Below are positions 42,938-49,698 of a DNA stretch of 49,698 bases, piece after piece. The notes below the pieces were generated by a model that saw nothing but the letters and a program-made list of their open reading frames with translations, did no database searches and was not told the origin of the DNA. The translations under genes were made by a program, and so were the position numbers. Each line of letters starts with the position of its first letter. The stretch's first letter is position 1. Source of the DNA: Rhizobium sp. P32RR-XVIII (GTDB lineage: Bacteria; Pseudomonadota; Alphaproteobacteria; Rhizobiales; Rhizobiaceae). The stretch is from the NCBI RefSeq assembly GCF_012641395.1, contig NZ_JABAIH010000026.1:1-49698 (forward strand), written 5' to 3'.

Positions 42938-43450
42938 ATGAACGCGATCGACAAGAGCATTTCCACGGACATCACTCTGAGCCACCTTCTCGATGTGCTG
43001 GCGACCTCGGCGGACGCGCCGCTGGTCTTCCACTACGACGGACACGCAGTGAAGCCGGGATACCATGTAACCGAGGTGAAGGCCGGGCAGTTTTCGGCGC
43101 TCGATTGCGGAGCCAACCCCGAGGCTTGGTCGGAAATCTTCGTGCAGCTCTGGGATATCGACGAGGATTCACGCACGCCTATGCCCGCTGGCAAGTTCTC
43201 GGCGATCATCCGGAAGGTCTCCGACCATGTTCGGCTGGAGCCGTCCGCGAAGTTGACGTTCGAAGTCAGCGACGGGGAGAAGCCAATGTCGCTGTATTGT
43301 GCCGGGTCTCCACGCCTGAAGGAAGGCTCCTTCGAGGTCGCTCTCGCACCCCGGCCATCAAGCTGCAAGCCCCGAGATCGATGGCTTACAGAGGCAAAGG
43401 CGAAGTCTGCATGCTGCGGGCCGTCGGCAAACCAGAGCTGCTGCTCCTGA
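42938..43450 (+). CDS. DUF6428-type protein with Cys-rich tail in the ars island
   Basis: A 170-aa protein that I believe belongs to DUF6428, an uncharacterised family often found beside arsR genes. It has no signal peptide. The body (about 10-145) looks like a mixed alpha/beta domain with PLVFHYDGHAVKPGYHVTEV near its start. The last 15 residues carry four cysteines in two pairs, KSACCGPSANQSCCS, and one more Cys lies at CKPRD. The tail could bind As(III) or another thiol-seeking metal. The start follows AGAGGAG. It is transcribed away from arsR-arsK and shares their control region. Confidence 0.75.
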   Translation: MNAIDKSISTDITLSHLLDVLATSADAPLVFHYDGHAVKPGYHVTEVKAGQFSALDCGANPEAWSEIFVQLWDIDEDSRTPMPAGKFSAIIRKVSDHVRLEPSAKLTFEVSDGEKPMSLYCAGSPRLKEGSFEVALAPRPSSCKPRDRWLTEAKAKSACCGPSANQSCCS

Positions 43451-43500
43451 ATTGAAATCCGGCTCCATGCGCTGCAAAGATGCGGGCAGAGTGGCCATCC

Positions 43501-44337
43501 ATGCGATCACTGATTATCTGCGCTTTCGGGCTGGCGGCGTTCAACGCCGCGGCCGCCGACTATCCGACCAACGGCATTCTCTACAATCAGCAGGAAGACT
43601 CGTCGCTGACCTCTAGCTGCACGCTTCAGGCCGGGCAGCAGCGGCTGCGGTGCGACTTCATCCAGGCTGTGGTCAGGAAAAGGCGAAGCCGGCCGACCTC
43701 GCGAGGAAGCTAGCGGATGCCCGCAACAACTGTCCGGTCGCCGTAAAGGATTTCTCGGATCCCAAGCAATGCGAGATGGTGGCGGCATGACTCGGCATGG
43801 CGACTGATCAGATACCCATAGATGCCGCCCTGGCACGCAATCCCGGGCTGCGAGCGATGCTGCGAAGTTCAAGGAGGGCATGCTCCGTCTGCAGCAGGAT
43901 GCGAAGCCTAACCCGAGCGTGTTGGAGACCTTCCGCGCTCTCGCGGGCATGTCCGATCACCCGACCGAGGAAAACTATCTGAAGATCGCGAAGGCGGATC
44001 ACGAGAAGGATCTTCGAACCTGCCAGGTCAGTTCCAACCCGTTCACGCAGGAGGTCGTCTGAGTGTCCGACTTTGGAAGTGGCGGTGCCTGGGTGGTGTC
44101 CGCGCAGCCGGAAGCCCATGCGCGGTCGTGCAGCTATCCGGGTTCGAGAAGGAACAGACCGATATCCCTGGACTTTTCTGGCGGTACGTCGCCCGGAAAG
44201 CCGCCACCAATCCTTCTGGTACCGTGATGCCTGGACTAAGTTGCTCCGCCGTCGATCAGGGCGAGTATGTCTACGACTGGAAGAAGACGCGGTCGGATCA
44301 TATGCAATGCAAATTCGTCGAGTTCAGTCCGATCTAA
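43501..44337 (+). pseudogene. Secreted hypothetical protein, broken by several frameshifts
   Basis: Fragments in consecutive frames read as one protein. Piece one: signal peptide MRSLIICAFGLAAFNAAAAD and YPTNGILYNQQEDSSLTSSC, to about 43680. Piece two, another frame: KAKPADLARKLADARNNCPV to a stop at 43790. Piece three: KFKEGMLRLQQDAKPNPSVL and FRALAGMSDHPTEENYLKIA, to a stop at 44062. Piece four: VVQLSGFEKEQTDIPGLFWR and a normal end FVEFSPI at 44337. The parent would be about 270-280 aa, periplasmic, with several Cys. I do not recognise the family. At least three indels are needed, so it is not one sequencing error. Confidence 0.7.
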
Positions 44338-44583
44338 AGGCTACCCCGTATATCCGGGGCCGGCATTGGAACGGACTCGACGCGTTCACCGCTTCCAGAA
44401 AGCGGTCTGTGTAACGTCGGGCCACTGCCGCGGCGAGCCTTTCTTTATGGGGAAATAATAGTGCACACTTGAACTCTTCACTCCAACGTCGGCAGCGATC
44501 TCGCGAAAGCTGAAGCCACTGTAGCCCCCCTGGCGGATCCTTTCCTCTGTTGCGTCCATGATCGCATTCGATGTGTCGGTCAT
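44324..44583 (-). pseudogene. TetR-family regulator remnant
   Basis: The N-terminal DNA-binding part of a TetR regulator: MTDTSNAIMDATEERIRQGG, GFSFREIAADVGVKSSSVHY and YFP, the classic helix-turn-helix. A one-base deletion at about 44450 then shifts the frame, and the continuation ERLAAAVARRYTDRFLEAV is in the neighbouring frame. After about 85 residues the similarity ends and the whole ligand domain is missing. A normal TetR has about 190 aa. It overlaps the end of the broken secreted-protein gene on the other strand. Confidence 0.75.
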
Positions 44584-44941
44584 CCGGGCCTCTTTTCTCT
44601 ATCAAGTGATAGATAGCGTTGCGGATCCGTGAGCGTCAGTTCGGGCGGGAGATGACAGTCGGCGCTGAACAGACAACCGCAACAAACCCGTCGTCGATTT
44701 CACCAACTACACGGTGCTCGTGGAGATACAGCGGCCAGACACACCGATCTCTCGGGCCGCGCGCGGTGGCCGCGCTGGGACATCAGAATTCAGCCCGGAA
44801 TTTATGGCGGCGACTCGCAGGCCGTCGAGCAAAAAGTGGAATGGCTTGCGCGGCTTGAGCCCTGTTGGCGCCGTATAGCCCGGCCACATTCGAAGCAACT
44901 TACTCATCACTGAACGCTATGAGCATCGGTGGTTTGTCCAG
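44584..44941. other. Spacer with coding remnants
   Basis: No intact gene. On the plus strand two coding-like pieces in different frames, VVDFTNYTVLVEIQRPDTPI (from about 44690) and DIRIQPGIYGGDSQAVEQKV followed by EWLARLEPCWRRI (to about 44880), suggest a further decayed gene of unknown family. Together with the two pseudogenes before it, this marks the edge of the arsenic island. Confidence 0.4.
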
Positions 44942-46129
44942 TTAAGTTTTTTGTCGCCGCCGACCAAAAGCCGTCAGGAATATCGCACCTAGAATCCCTG
45001 AGACTATCGATCCCATCAGAATGCCAATTTTCACGTGGTCCTGCACCTCCGGATTATCAAACGCGAGCAGTCCGATGAACAGCGACATCGTAAAACCGAT
45101 ACCGCAAAGGAAAGCGGTTCCAGTCATCTGGCCCCAACTCGCGGATGCTGGGAGGTCCGCAATTTCAAGTTTAACAAGAAGGGCTACGGTCCCTAAGACG
45201 CCCACGAGTTTGCCCAGCATCAGGCCTGTAGCCACGCCCATTGTAAGCGGTTCGGCAAAGAGGGGCATGGAGACCCCAACGAGAGAAACCCCTGCGTTGA
45301 CGAAACCAAAAATCGGTACGATCAAGAAGGCTACGGGCTTGTGAAGGTAATGTTCCAGCCTGTGAAGCGGAGACTCTGCATGGTTTTCGGGTGTGCCGGG
45401 TGTTAGCTTTAGCGGGACTGTCAACGCGAGCATAACACCCGCCAGTGTGGCGTGGATCCCGGACGTGAAGACCAGAACCCAAAGAACGATCCCGAGCGTC
45501 AGATATGGCCATAAGACCTTCACGCCTGAGCGGTTGAAGACGAAGAGAAGGCCGATAACGACCCCTGCACCAGCAAGGGCCGGCAAATTCAGTTCCGCCG
45601 TATAGAACAGGGCGATGATGATGACCGCACCGAGGTCATCGATGATGGCCAGCGCGGCGAGGAATATTTTGAGGGATGCCGGAACGCGCTTTCCAAAGAG
45701 CGAAATGACCCCCAAGGCAAACGCGATATCTGTCGCCGTCGGAATTGCCCACCCCCGATGCGCTGCCATGTTGCTCCAGTTGAAGAAGAGATACACTAAT
45801 CCGGGAACTAGCATTCCCCCCGCTGCGGCCGCCCCAGGAAGAACCCGTCTGCTCCAGCTAGACAATTGACCGTCCAGCATCTCGCGCTTGATCTCCAGGC
45901 CAACGAGCAGAAAGAAGCCTGCCATTAAAGCGTCGTTGATCCAATGCTGGAGACTTAGGGGACCGATGCTTATATGAAGAGCGTGGAAATACTCATCTTC
46001 GAGCGGAGAGTTCGCGATCGAGATCGCGAGGAGGGCGGCCGCCATCAAAACAATGCCGCCTGATGCCTCGTTGTCGAGGAATTGACGAAGTGTGGATTGG
46101 ATGCGGCCATTTAATAGTGTCGAAGACAT
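44942..46129 (-). CDS. nhaA: Na+/H+ antiporter NhaA
   Basis: A 395-aa inner-membrane antiporter that exports Na+ in exchange for protons. The ion-site aspartates are present: Asp164 and Asp165 in AIIDDLGAVIIIALFYT, and Asp134 in IPTATDIAFALGV. About 12 helices are visible, and the length is normal. The ATG at 46129 has a GGGAA site and begins the family N-terminus; the frame is open further upstream, but that part is not NhaA-like. Single gene on the minus strand. The 258 bases upstream contain no other feature I can support. Confidence 0.94.
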   Translation of the reverse strand: MSSTLLNGRIQSTLRQFLDNEASGGIVLMAAALLAISIANSPLEDEYFHALHISIGPLSLQHWINDALMAGFFLLVGLEIKREMLDGQLSSWSRRVLPGAAAAGGMLVPGLVYLFFNWSNMAAHRGWAIPTATDIAFALGVISLFGKRVPASLKIFLAALAIIDDLGAVIIIALFYTAELNLPALAGAGVVIGLLFVFNRSGVKVLWPYLTLGIVLWVLVFTSGIHATLAGVMLALTVPLKLTPGTPENHAESPLHRLEHYLHKPVAFLIVPIFGFVNAGVSLVGVSMPLFAEPLTMGVATGLMLGKLVGVLGTVALLVKLEIADLPASASWGQMTGTAFLCGIGFTMSLFIGLLAFDNPEVQDHVKIGILMGSIVSGILGAIFLTAFGRRRQKT

Positions 46130-46387
46130 AGGTTCCCGCTCCCATATGGAAGATTGATCGAAGTCTCCGTAGATTTCGGGGGAACCCGCAGCGCACGCAG
46201 CACACGCTGTCGGTGACGGATTTAGGGCAAAGCTTTCTCGATTTCCAGCGCTCGCGCGCCCTCGTGACTTATCGAGCGCGAACTTTCGAGGCCCTCGGCG
46301 CATCCATTCGTGAAAAGAAAAACGCCATACCGACCCCCACAGAAATGGACTGAGCACCACTTCCGGCAGAGGTCGACAAATTCAGCA

Positions 46388-46651
46388 TTAAAGTGGGTCG
46401 CCTCGATGAATCGCGAAAGCTCGAGCTTTCCTTATGCAAGGGAATCGGCGAGTTGTTCCCTTCGACCGCTCCGCTCTCTCGGCATTGATTGCATCCAGCT
46501 CTGAGTCCGATTGATTTGGTTTCCCAAAAATCAGGTCATCAACGGCCGCCTGAAGGCTGCCTGCCACATCCTCGATAAAGTCGATGTTGGAATGCCGAGA
46601 CAACCAGATAACAAAATCGTTGGTGATCTCGATGAGTGACTTCCCAGTCAT
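46388..46651 (-). CDS. Small hypothetical protein, 87 aa
   Basis: An 87-aa protein that I do not recognise. It begins MTGKSLIEITNDFVIWLSRH, has an amphipathic middle (EDVAGSLQAAVDDLIFG) and a basic tail, with no signal peptide or membrane helix. No good ribosome-binding site precedes the ATG (CAGGAG lies about 20 bases too far). Composition is compatible with a gene, but the support is modest. Confidence 0.4.
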   Translation of the reverse strand: MTGKSLIEITNDFVIWLSRHSNIDFIEDVAGSLQAAVDDLIFGKPNQSDSELDAINAERAERSKGTTRRFPCIRKARAFAIHRGDPL

Positions 46652-46708
46652 ATACTAGCGACAAACTGCCGCTCCTGTAATTTCCTAACTCGCTATTATC
46701 TCTTGTTC

Positions 46709-46822
46709 ATGTCGAAAAGTTCGGTCCAGGTTGCTCTTTACGTTGTCGGTTTGGTCATCGCCATGACCGCACTGGCATTCGCTCTGCGAATGGGACACAC
46801 GCCGACCGCGATCCCCATTTAG
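46709..46822 (+). CDS. Possible 37-aa single-pass membrane protein
   Basis: ATG at 46709 to TAG at 46820-46822. The product, beginning MSKSSVQVALYVVGLVIAMT, is one strong hydrophobic helix with short polar ends and a C-terminus of GHTPTAIPI. TATTAT at about 46693 could be a -10. There is no ribosome-binding site, so translation is uncertain. Small membrane proteins of this shape are common in bacteria, but short hydrophobic frames also arise by chance. Confidence 0.35.
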   Translation: MSKSSVQVALYVVGLVIAMTALAFALRMGHTPTAIPI

Positions 46823-46933
46823 AAATCGTCACCTGTCTTAGCCATGCGGCGGCCGCCCGCGCTAATTTCTGCGGCTGGTCAAAGAGCGAAAAAGGGCTCG
46901 CCCACGAGCAGTGAGCCTACTCTCATAACCGCT

Positions 46934-48451
46934 TCAGGAATCCGACACGATAGCGGCAATCGTCGCATCCACAGACGCCGATGTATCGAGATGTCGCCAT
47001 GTGACCTCGGTGGAATTGCGGGCGAGCTGTCCTGTAAGAACCCCCGTGGTGGCGTCCGAGGGACCGCCCACTCGGTCGTGAACCCGCTGCCAAAGCACTT
47101 TGGGATGTGCTTCGAGCCAGATGCCCTGAAAGCGCGCGTTTGTCTCCGCGGCAACGGTTTCCATGAGACGCCGATTGCCAGGATCGTCGAAGACCGCATC
47201 GGCGACGACGGATCCACCCTTGGACAGGATCAGACCTCCATGCCGCGCCATCTCGCGGTAGACCTTTATCGACACGTCAGGATGATAAGCGGAAACCGGA
47301 AGTCTGGTCTCGGCGCTGACTCCGTGCAAGCCTTTTCGGATACGGTCGCTTTCAACGATCCTCGCGCCCGGAGCCGCACCGATCTTCGCCGCCAGAAGAT
47401 CTGCCACCGTCGTCTTGCCAGACCCGCTCAGGCCGCCGATCGCGATCAGGCGCGGCGGTCGGTCCTCCAGGAGACTATGCGCGAGATCGAAATAGGATCT
47501 CGCCTCCCCGGCCAGTTTGCGGAAATCCTGGCTGGGTTCTTCGGCCTGCGTCGCTGTGACATGCGCTCGAACCGCTGCTCTGATCGCCATGAAAAATGGA
47601 AGAAGACAAAACCCTTCCTCGTCGTCGGTTTCATCCAGGTAGCGATTCATCACCAGATTGGCGAGATGGGCAAAGCCCCGATGCCAAAGATCCATCAGCA
47701 GAAAGGCGAGGTCATAAAGGACGTCTATGGTCGCGATGGCGAGATTGAACTCAATGCAGTCGAAGAGGCAGGGCCTGCCCGCCAGCAGACAGATGTTCCG
47801 AAGATGAAGATCGCCATGGCAGCGACGGACCTTGCCGCTCAACGCCCGGCCGTCGAGGAGCTGCTCGTATCGTTTCGATCGTGACCGTAAGGTCTCGCTC
47901 AGCTTCTCGACCTCCGTCCTGCCGAAGACATGGCTCGTTGCAAAGCCGGCATCGTTGATGTCGAGAACGGCTGCAATGTTCGCCGCCCCGCCTCCGAAGC
48001 AAACGACCGGTGCCCGGCGATGATAGAGCGCAATCATCCGGGCTGTGGCTGTCATCAGTTCCGGCGTCAGCCTGCCGGCAACCGCCATGCGGTCGAGGAG
48101 CTGCTCCTGGCTGAAGCGCATCATCTCCACGACGGTATCGACGAGCGGCCCTTTTCCATCGAACTCCAGCGCACCGGCGACAGACTGGGTGATACGCCGC
48201 ACGCCGACATAAAGACCGGGTGCGGTTTCGCGGTTCAGTGCGACCTCCTTCCGGCAGGCCTCGTCGCGGATCTTTCCAGTCGAGAAATCGACATAAGGAA
48301 GCTTCAGAGCCTTTTTCATCTTGTAGGCCCGGTCGCCGACGAGAAAGATCATCGAGATATGCGTTTCCATCCGTTCCACAGCGCCTGCATGGCCGTAAGA
48401 CGCCGGATCGGCCAGCAAGGCGATCGTTTCGCTTTGATCCTCGGTCATCAT
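46934..48451 (-). CDS. Aminoglycoside-phosphotransferase-like/P-loop kinase fusion
   Basis: A 505-aa two-domain protein. Residues about 20-325 form a protein-kinase-like phosphotransferase fold with the catalytic loop CHGDLHLRNI at 211-220 and the Mg2+ motif FDCIEFN at 230-236. Residues about 333-505 form a nucleotide kinase domain with Walker A GGLSGSGKTT at 339-348, similar to gluconate or shikimate kinases. The family is annotated as bifunctional aminoglycoside phosphotransferase/ATP-binding protein; its real substrate is unknown and antibiotic resistance is not implied. The ATG at 48451 (or 48448) has GAGG upstream. A FixK/FNR-like box lies 66-79 bases before the start. Confidence 0.88.
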   Translation of the reverse strand: MMTEDQSETIALLADPASYGHAGAVERMETHISMIFLVGDRAYKMKKALKLPYVDFSTGKIRDEACRKEVALNRETAPGLYVGVRRITQSVAGALEFDGKGPLVDTVVEMMRFSQEQLLDRMAVAGRLTPELMTATARMIALYHRRAPVVCFGGGAANIAAVLDINDAGFATSHVFGRTEVEKLSETLRSRSKRYEQLLDGRALSGKVRRCHGDLHLRNICLLAGRPCLFDCIEFNLAIATIDVLYDLAFLLMDLWHRGFAHLANLVMNRYLDETDDEEGFCLLPFFMAIRAAVRAHVTATQAEEPSQDFRKLAGEARSYFDLAHSLLEDRPPRLIAIGGLSGSGKTTVADLLAAKIGAAPGARIVESDRIRKGLHGVSAETRLPVSAYHPDVSIKVYREMARHGGLILSKGGSVVADAVFDDPGNRRLMETVAAETNARFQGIWLEAHPKVLWQRVHDRVGGPSDATTGVLTGQLARNSTEVTWRHLDTSASVDATIAAIVSDS

Positions 48452-48516
48452 CGCCCTGCACCTCACGGATTGAATGGCACTAACCTCGATAAGCTACGGA
48501 TCTCGGCGCGCGGGCA

Positions 48517-48530
48517 TTGAGCTGCATCAA
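48517..48530 (-). promoter_or_regulatory. Candidate FixK/FNR box upstream of kinase fusion
   Basis: TTGAGCTGCATCAA matches TTGAT-N4-ATCAA at nine of ten fixed positions. With the activator at -41.5, transcription would begin near 48482, about 30 bases before the start at 48451. Confidence 0.6.
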
Positions 48531-48792
48531 GGAAGACCATTCCCATACAAAAAAAGCTGCCGGGGGACGCCTACGCTCGGGTAGGTGTCGGTGAGTCAGG
48601 TATATTGCCATGGCACGGCCTTCTCAGCGTCTGCACTGAGCGACGATCCTTCGTGACCCCTTTCGAGCGCCGGAACCGTGTTCGATCCCGACGGACTTGT
48701 AAACGAGGGCCGGAGCGAACTTGTGGTAGCGAAATGGGAGCCGGTTTAAAAACGGAGGTCTTCCGGCGCGGCCAGGGCATATGCTTCCCGAA

Positions 48793-48806
48793 TTGACTCA
48801 GATCAA
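48793..48806 (+). promoter_or_regulatory. Candidate FixK/FNR box upstream of DksA-like gene
   Basis: TTGACTCAGATCAA matches TTGAT-N4-ATCAA at nine of ten fixed positions. Activation at -41.5 would start transcription near 48841, about 22 bases before the ATG at 48863. Confidence 0.65.
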
Positions 48807-48862
48807 AATCATCCCGGCGGGAGTAGCCTAAGGATGTTGAGCGGAAAAACTGGAGGAAGATC

Positions 48863-49189
48863 ATGATGCATAAAGAGAAATTTCAAGTAATTCTGCGCGG
48901 CCGGCTTGAAGATCTGAACAGGCGCTTGCGCCTCCTTGACGCCGATCTGGGGCGCCGAAAGGATTCAGACGATGAGGATCGCGCCGTCGAGCTTGAAAAC
49001 AACGAGGTTCTCGAAGGCTTCGGGCGAGCCGGCGAGCAAGAGATGCGCGCAATCAACGCTGCGCTCGAGCGCCTTCAAAATGGTACGTTCGGTCTTTGCG
49101 TAAAATGCGGAGAGCCGATCTCGGAAGCACGGCTCGTCGCCGTTCCCTTTGCCGCGACGTGCCAGTCTTGTCTGCGGGACGAAGCCTGA
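48863..49189 (+). CDS. DksA/TraR-family zinc-finger protein
   Basis: A 108-aa member of the DksA/TraR family, which binds RNA polymerase in the secondary channel. The C4 zinc finger is complete: Cys79 and Cys82 (LCVKCGEPI) and Cys100 and Cys103 (TCQSC). The N-terminal coiled coil (about 5-70) is shorter than in DksA, and its tip lacks the Asp-x-x-Asp-Ala motif in recognisable form, so regulatory effects may differ. The start follows TGGAGG. Its stop is six bases from that of the convergent cytochrome gene. Confidence 0.9.
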   Translation: MMHKEKFQVILRGRLEDLNRRLRLLDADLGRRKDSDDEDRAVELENNEVLEGFGRAGEQEMRAINAALERLQNGTFGLCVKCGEPISEARLVAVPFAATCQSCLRDEA

Positions 49190-49195
49190 GCAGTT

Positions 49196-49525
49196 TCACC
49201 GGCTGCGGCTCTTGATGTATGCCACGAGATCGGCAATCTCCGAACGCGTAAGTGAAAGGTTTGGCATGCGCGAATGATGCGGAGCCGATAGGAAGGTTGC
49301 AAGCGACGCATCGTCGAAACGCTTCGACCCGCCGATCTCAGCAAATGTGGGAACCCGGTCGGAGCCTTGCTGCTGCCCGGTTGCGACGACGTGGCATTCC
49401 GAGCACCAGCGCTCGGCAATCCGCTGGCCGTTGGCGCGATCGGCCGCGGCGCTCTCGCCAGTGGAGACCGCCAGGAGCGCGGCGACAGCGCCAAAACATG
49501 CCCGCAAAGTAAGCCTTAATTGCAT
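49196..49525 (-). CDS. Small periplasmic cytochrome c
   Basis: A 109-aa class I c-type cytochrome. A signal peptide of about 27 residues ends near SAAA, the haem-binding motif CSECH is at 41-45, and Met87 (HSRMPNLSL) is the likely axial ligand. The fold ends with the usual helix EIADLVAYIKS. It should carry electrons in the periplasm. The oxidase or reductase it serves is not in the window; arsenite oxidase needs such an acceptor, but the genes are 12 kb apart. Beyond it, 49526-49698 shows nothing I can support. Confidence 0.9.
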   Translation of the reverse strand: MQLRLTLRACFGAVAALLAVSTGESAAADRANGQRIAERWCSECHVVATGQQQGSDRVPTFAEIGGSKRFDDASLATFLSAPHHSRMPNLSLTRSEIADLVAYIKSRSR

Positions 49526-49698
49526 CCCGGTCTCCTTCAGCTTTCTTCAGTTGCAACTAACGATCCAGCGTTTCAGTGGCATGTATGGACGGCCTCCGCG
49601 TGGCAAGGGCTTTTTGGCATTTCTGACGATTGGTCGGGTGCAGGCATGTATACGGCCTTTGATTGCGGCTGGTTCATGCCGCTGGCCCTGATGTAGTC

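Larger units (their letters stand above)
48452..48862. other. Divergent spacer between kinase and DksA-like genes
   Basis: 411 bases without a gene. It holds two FixK/FNR-like boxes, one near each end. The centre (48540-48780) has no supportable ORF, RNA or clear dyad. Confidence 0.6.

Noticed and set aside
48571..48862. 97-codon minus-strand frame between the kinase and DksA-like genes
   Set aside because: Overlaps the promoter region, has no domain and no ribosome-binding site.
1..49698. CRISPR array
   Set aside because: No regularly spaced direct repeats were seen anywhere in the window.

Overview
The window looks like part of a replicon from a Rhizobiales alphaproteobacterium (Sinorhizobium/Ensifer/Rhizobium-like). 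I infer this from the high GC, the ars gene order regulator-aqpS-arsC-arsH known from Sinorhizobium meliloti, an AioB with the Rhizobium NT-26-type residues around its Rieske cluster, and many FixK/FNR-type half-site pairs beside universal stress proteins and cation ATPases. The insertion-sequence genes, tandem accessory islands and several frameshifted genes suggest a plasmid or an accessory chromosomal region.

Layout. 0.1-2.6 kb: two IS110-family transposase genes, one intact and one dead. 2.6-3.8 kb: gene-poor, with a terminator and a possible tRNA scar. 3.8-11.6 kb (minus): a catabolic operon of Rieske ferredoxin, unknown 164-aa protein, amidohydrolase, aldehyde dehydrogenase, TctC binding protein (frameshifted) and a thiamine-diphosphate enzyme, followed by a LysR regulator that has no ordinary start codon. 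12-25 kb: a stress and ion-transport island with three different P-type ATPases (Mg2+ type, a P1B type with a TPC motif, a P2 Ca2+-like type), three tandem-domain universal stress proteins, an EF-hand protein, a triple-BON protein and a frameshifted PNPOx-fold protein. Five candidate FixK/FNR boxes lie in its intergenic regions. 25.4-34 kb (minus): a tightly overlapping operon for a membrane complex related to hydrogenase-4 and complex I (HyfB, C, E, F, G, I homologues), headed by a small helix-turn-helix regulator and followed by a DUF4365 protein. Its large subunit lacks the [NiFe] cysteine motifs, so it should be an energy-converting-hydrogenase-related (Ehr) complex and not a hydrogenase.

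34.7-43.5 kb: an arsenic island. Arsenite oxidase aioBA (minus) faces a plus-strand run of two arsR genes, an LMW-phosphatase-type arsenate reductase, aqpS, arsC and arsH. A convergent arsR-arsK pair follows, with a divergent DUF6428 gene. Together these would oxidise periplasmic arsenite, reduce and expel cytoplasmic arsenic, and detoxify organoarsenicals. The usual AioXSR regulators are absent. 43.5-44.9 kb is a gene graveyard (a broken secreted protein, a truncated TetR, other fragments). 44.9-49.5 kb carries nhaA, small ORFs, an aminoglycoside-phosphotransferase-like/P-loop kinase fusion and a DksA/TraR zinc-finger protein that each have a FixK/FNR-like box upstream, and a small cytochrome c.

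The best candidates for undescribed biology are the Ehr-type operon with its own regulator and DUF4365 partner, the uncharacterised catabolic operon, and the putative FixK/FNR regulon of ion pumps and stress proteins.
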